Source: Lepidostoma basale
Taxonomy: Eukaryota > Arthropoda > Insecta > Trichoptera > Lepidostomatidae
Reading direction: 5' to 3'
Assembly: GCA_022606425.2 (NCBI GenBank)
Contig: JAHDVF020000250.1
Span: 248,001 to 312,000 of the forward strand
DNA length: 64,000 bases
Below, piece after piece: positions 60,353-64,000 of the stretch; the stretch's first letter is position 1, and each line of letters begins with the position of its first letter. A program made the translations under genes and the position numbers. The notes beneath the pieces were generated by a model. The model saw nothing but the letters and a program-made list of their open reading frames with translations. It had not been told where the DNA came from and ran no database searches.

Positions 60353-61194
60353 GGCCAGTAAGAATGAAATTACAGTGCTGAAATTCAGTTAAAAATTAAT
60401 CGAAATTGCTTAAAGCCCTTTTTAACATTTTAATTTAAAAGAACAATCATTAGAACATTACCATATTTATATTATAATGTTCTGTTTATTTTAACAAAAA
60501 CAAACACCCTCTAGGTGGACCAGCCTACACTAAACAAACATCCCACGAAGAACACAAAGACAAAATATAGGCGAAACAAGGGACAAAAGAAATTTTATAA
60601 AAATAAAAATAATTCATTGCCACGAGGGGTGGGGTGGGGCTGGGCATTAGGGTTGCCAGAATAAACACGGGATTAAAGACGAACTTTTTCACGTGGAGTC
60701 GTTCCTGACTGAGCATTTAATTCGAGTTGGCAACACTTCTCTAGGGTGAGGCGGTACTGCTAAAACTGTGGTTCCTTACCGAACCCGAGGTTCTCAAAAT
60801 AAACGCAAATATTATAAACGAAGCGTTGATTGTTTTTTTCTTAAGCAATTCTCGTGTAAAGAACAATTGAATTATTTAACAACGTGTAAATAAAGTGAGC
60901 TTAATTAATTAAGCTGTTAACAAAAAAACAAAGTGAGCCTAATACAAAGAATTATCTGAACAATTTACCTTAAATGAAAAAATATATAAAACATTTTAAT
61001 TTTATTTATGGTTATGGTTTTAACTTGGTAATACTCCATTAAAATACGAGTGTGTATTAAAACGCGATTATTTATTTGGTTTTACATTGTTTTTTATTAC
61101 ATATATGTGAAAAAAATATATAATATTATACATATTGACAGACTCTTTTTAGAGTTTGAGAATGTCCTAGCTTGGTGAAACAAATTAGTCACTA
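60353..61194. other. Unrecognised sequence
   Basis: 60600-60790 is GC-richer. Nothing supported. Confidence 0.3.
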
Positions 61195-61750
61195 TTATTT
61201 ATATCTGTCTCTCCAAAGAAGTAGGCAGAAAGAATGGACCCCCAGACTGTTTTTTTATTGACATACTCTCCCGCTTCCTCTCTATTCATGCATAGTGTCA
61301 TGCAAGCACGCCGATTTCCTTGACACCTCACGTGGCCGACATTCAATAATTGATTTATATAATCGTGCCGCGTTTTTTTCGGTCTTCCTCTATTTCTAGT
61401 CCCGTTTAAAATAGAATTATTCTACCATTATTTTCTTCATCTATTTTTTACATGTGTCCGAATCTTATTAATCCTAATTAATACGAATGAAAATATCAGT
61501 TTTCTATATATTTTTTTATGGAAATGACATGTTTTGCCCTTCTAAGGCATTATCAAATGTCATTTCATAAACATTTGATAATCCCATAAAATATAATAAA
61601 ACTTTAACTGACGTTTTCATTCGTATTATTTATTTTATGGAGTTTTACATCATTGTTAAAGAAACAATAAATACTTATTGATCCTTTTATAATTTTGCTT
61701 ATAACACTTTCATTCGCACTGCATTTACTTTTTTTTCATTAAGTCAAGAG
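61195..61750 (-). mobile_element. LINE family A split by an M2 foldback
   Basis: 61195-61475 (tctccaaagaagtaggcaga to acatgtgtccgaatc) continues at 61676-61750 (gatccttttataattttgct, aacactttcattcgcactgc), the next part of the same LINE. Confidence 0.8.
61476..61675. mobile_element. M2 foldback inserted in LINE A
   Basis: Inverted arms aatacgaatgaaaatatcag / ctgacgttttcattcgtatt and aatgacat / gataatccc flanking a tcatttcataaac centre. Because both LINE halves are present, this copy shows M2 as a mobile ~200-bp unit. Confidence 0.8.
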
Positions 61751-62339
61751 TTAAAAAATATGTATGACAAAAATCACTTATTATGTAATGCACCCTAGAG
61801 TTGAGTTTGCACTGGGTAGGGTTACTGCGCGAACACCCCTATTTAAAAACCACTGGGGTACCTACATAGGTACCTACTCACGTGAAAGGGAAATCTGAAC
61901 TCCCTTCAACTAATTAGATATGGAAGTTCATAAATTTGAGTGGAATGCCTCCCAAGAGTGTTCTTGTGTGCAGATAGTTAAGCTCTGTACTTTATCAGCC
62001 AAATGTATATATTACAAGTACAACCGTCTCAGGGTACTTACTGGTTTCGTGAGTAACATTTCTATAATCGAAATGGCATATTCTTCTATCAATATATTAC
62101 GTAACATCATGCAGAAGAGTTCTAGAAAAGTATTATATTATACACATTTAAAAAAAAAATACTGTAAAAAAATACCTAAAAACAATTAAAGATTTATAAT
62201 TAAAAAAATGCGTATTTTACAGAATAAAAACATGTTATTACAATATTTTATTTAAAAAAAAAAAATTCTAAAGCTGTTGTAATTCTTTTTTTAAAATTAA
62301 TTGAGATTAATTAAATCATTACATATTACTTAAAGATAA
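61751..62339. other. Unrecognised sequence with an unassigned 89-residue frame
   Basis: The frame at 61920-62189 (MEVHKFEWNASQECSCVQIV...) has mixed composition, but its last third is poly-Lys/Asn from A-runs. No homologue recognised. Confidence 0.25.
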
Positions 62340-62565
62340 ACTTAAGGCGTTTACACTGTGGAATTCCATAACGACGAATTTTTATGAACTAAAACACTGT
62401 TTTTTCGAAAGCTAACACTCGACATGTTTTGAAAGCTAACACCTTCATCATCGAGAACGATATAAACCTTCGAAACATGTAGAAAAAAATAAATTCAAAA
62501 GTGGACATAACAGTGTTTTAATTCATTGCATAAAACAATTTAAAAAAATTCCGTGATATAAACGT
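62340..62565. repeat. M4/M12 foldback
   Basis: ggaattccataacgacgaat, gacatgttttgaaagctaac, accttcatcatcgagaacga and gtggacataacagtgtttta: arms of the M4 type with decayed modules. Confidence 0.6.
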
Positions 62566-62794
62566 TCACTTAAAATGATTAAACAAACTGTTTAAATGAT
62601 TAGTTTCTATATCAATTTATGAAAAATGCTTTTTTTCATAAAGATATTTAATACAATTTAAAAATCATAAATCAATCCTTCAAATATATGTCTTATTTGA
62701 TTAATAACACGGTGTAACTGGTCGCTTTCGAAATAAAAACAAAAGTGGAAGTAGTTATATTTAAAAAAAAAACATGAGTAAAAGTATATAAGAA

Positions 62795-63563
62795 GTGTCT
62801 TCACTGGACCTAGGTTACAGAATGGGAAAAAATGTTATCAATTTAGTATACTATGCTGACGACGCTGCAATACTAGCAGAGAATGAAGATGACCTTCAGA
62901 GAATGCTCTACAAATTCCACCTCACATCTAAAAAATATAATAAGACGATTTCTACTATTAAAACGAAGTGCGTAACGATATCAAAAGAGCCGCTCAGATG
63001 TAAACTGATCATCGATAACACACCTATTGATCAAGTAGCTACAGTGACCTATATGACGAGGTGCGAGCACAAACCAACAAAGCGACAGCCGTGGCTGGCT
63101 GCTTGCGCGACACTATATGGAGGAACAAATACATGCTAACCGAAAGTAAAGTCAAGATATACAAGGCATGCGTTTGCCCCATCACGACGTATAGAATAGA
63201 GGTCAGAGCCGATACCAATAGAACTAAGAACCTTCTTAGAGTAGCAGAATGCCAACCCTACGCTCCATCGCAGGCAAAACCCTCAGAGATCGAATCAAAA
63301 ATTAAACGATAAGGTCTGTCTGTATTGTTGAGGACATTATGAGATGGGGAAGAAGCAGAACGCGCTTATGGATGGACCACGTGGACCGCATGAAGAACAC
63401 AAGAATTTCAAAAATTGTTTAAGATGACAACCCAAGCAGCAAGAGATTACCAGGAAGGTCGCCAAAAAGATGGAGAGATGGCTATAAATCATCATCCCAG
63501 GACAGCTCACCGTCACAAACAGGTCCTACGACCTAAACTAAGAGGAAGAAGAAGAAGAAGAAG
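62795..63563 (+). mobile_element. LINE family F, RT-to-tail copy
   Basis: SLDLGYRMGKNVINLVYYAD DAAILAENEDDLQ (RT catalytic YADD), KCVTISKEPLRCKLIID, frameshift near 63050, then KVKIYKACVCPITTYRIEVR, a second shift, FEDIMRWGRSRTRLWMDHV-like sequence and a GAAGAA tail. It is the only copy here linking the F tail to its RT. Confidence 0.85.
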
Positions 63564-63716
63564 GGTTAAAGTAGTTGGGTAAAACGATGGGTAGGTTTGG
63601 AAGCATTTAAAAATACCAATTCTCTGATATAACTACTAATGCTTATAACGAGCAAATTCAGTCGGTCTTATCTTCCTCGCAATAAGTTCGACAGAGTAAA
63701 TATAAAAATAAATTTA

Positions 63717-64000
63717 ACTTAATGAACAGACTTGAAGCTTTTGAAATGTGGCTCCATCGCCGAATGCTCAGAGTTCCCTGGACAGACATGGTTACCAATA
63801 TCGAAGTCCTGAGGCGAGCTAGAGTTGACAGGGAACTGTTATCAACTATCAAGGTTCGAAAGATTTCACATCTGGGTCATATACTGCGTGGGGAAAAGTA
63901 CCACCTTCTCCAACTGATATTGGAGGGGAAAATTGAGGGACGCCGAGGGCCCGGAAGGAGACAAATGTCTCCTTCCGGGATGCCGTCCACTCCCTTATGT
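63717..64000 (+). mobile_element. LINE family G, cut by the window end
   Basis: MNRLEAFEMWLHRRMLRVPW, TDMVTNIEVLRRARVDRELL, KVRKISHLGHILRGEKYHLL and LILEGKIEGRRGPGRRQMS. Open to the last base of the window. Confidence 0.85.

Noticed and set aside
61920..62189. 89-residue open frame as a host gene
   Set aside because: No recognised family, and the C-terminal third is encoded by A-runs.

Overview
This is a gene-poor, AT-rich stretch of an arthropod genome, almost certainly an insect. Eukaryotic features include a spliced gene, 5'-truncated non-LTR retrotransposons with target-site duplications, tRNA-derived SINE heads, MITEs and long microsatellites. Three CCTAA units (complement of the insect telomere motif TTAGG) occur at about 20.68 kb. 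The repeat repertoire looks lepidopteran to me, but that is a weak call. No bacterial genes, operons or CRISPR arrays were seen.

Only one host gene could be supported: a two-exon CFAP20 (Bug22/GTL3) family gene on the + strand, exon 1 at 19646-19853 and exon 2 at 22112-22566. It encodes 220 residues. The ciliary/centriolar core is well conserved but clearly divergent, and a 33-residue Lys/Pro-rich C-terminal tail is added. Its 2.26-kb intron holds LINE fragments and a ~600-bp (TA)n compound microsatellite that ends about 30 bp before the acceptor.

Nearly everything else is transposon debris. I use letters for the families seen here. A: LINE ending ...SAYPSGE.A with a (TTAG)n or (TTTG)n tail, the most frequent, about two dozen pieces. 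B: LINE with a (TTTGA)n tail. C: LINE with QGDGLA and YADD boxes and a GAAGAA tail. D: LINE with an ATG-repeat tail. E/E2: RTE-like tails. F, G, H: further LINE C-termini with GAAGAA tails. I: L2/CR1-like, one copy with a TTA tail. S: a SINE whose 3' end copies that of family A. T: tRNA-headed SINEs. N: a 277-bp inverted-repeat element in two copies. There are also one hAT-type and one PIF/Harbinger-type MITE.

The most interesting layer is a set of foldback (inverted-repeat) families, M1-M12. Many carry, in each arm, a module resembling a minimal type I hammerhead ribozyme: CTGANGA, a short hairpin, GAAA, a self-complementary 4-8 nt box (ACATGT, ACCGGT, ACAGCTGT or ACGT), then the cleavage base. 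In the best cases (5315-5359 and 19000-19048) the flanks also pair as helix I. Such motifs are known from terminal repeats of Penelope-like elements. No Penelope reverse transcriptase is visible here, so these look non-autonomous.

Layout: 0-9 kb foldbacks and LINEs A-D; 9-19.4 kb dense nested LINE/foldback mosaics; 19.6-22.6 kb CFAP20-like gene; 22.6-30.4 kb LINE pieces, Harbinger MITE, second N element and SINE S; 30.4-42.6 kb mixed unique DNA and LINEs; 43-50 kb LINE A/C/F clusters; 50-64 kb sparser unique DNA with LINE fragments, ending in a family G copy cut by the window edge.
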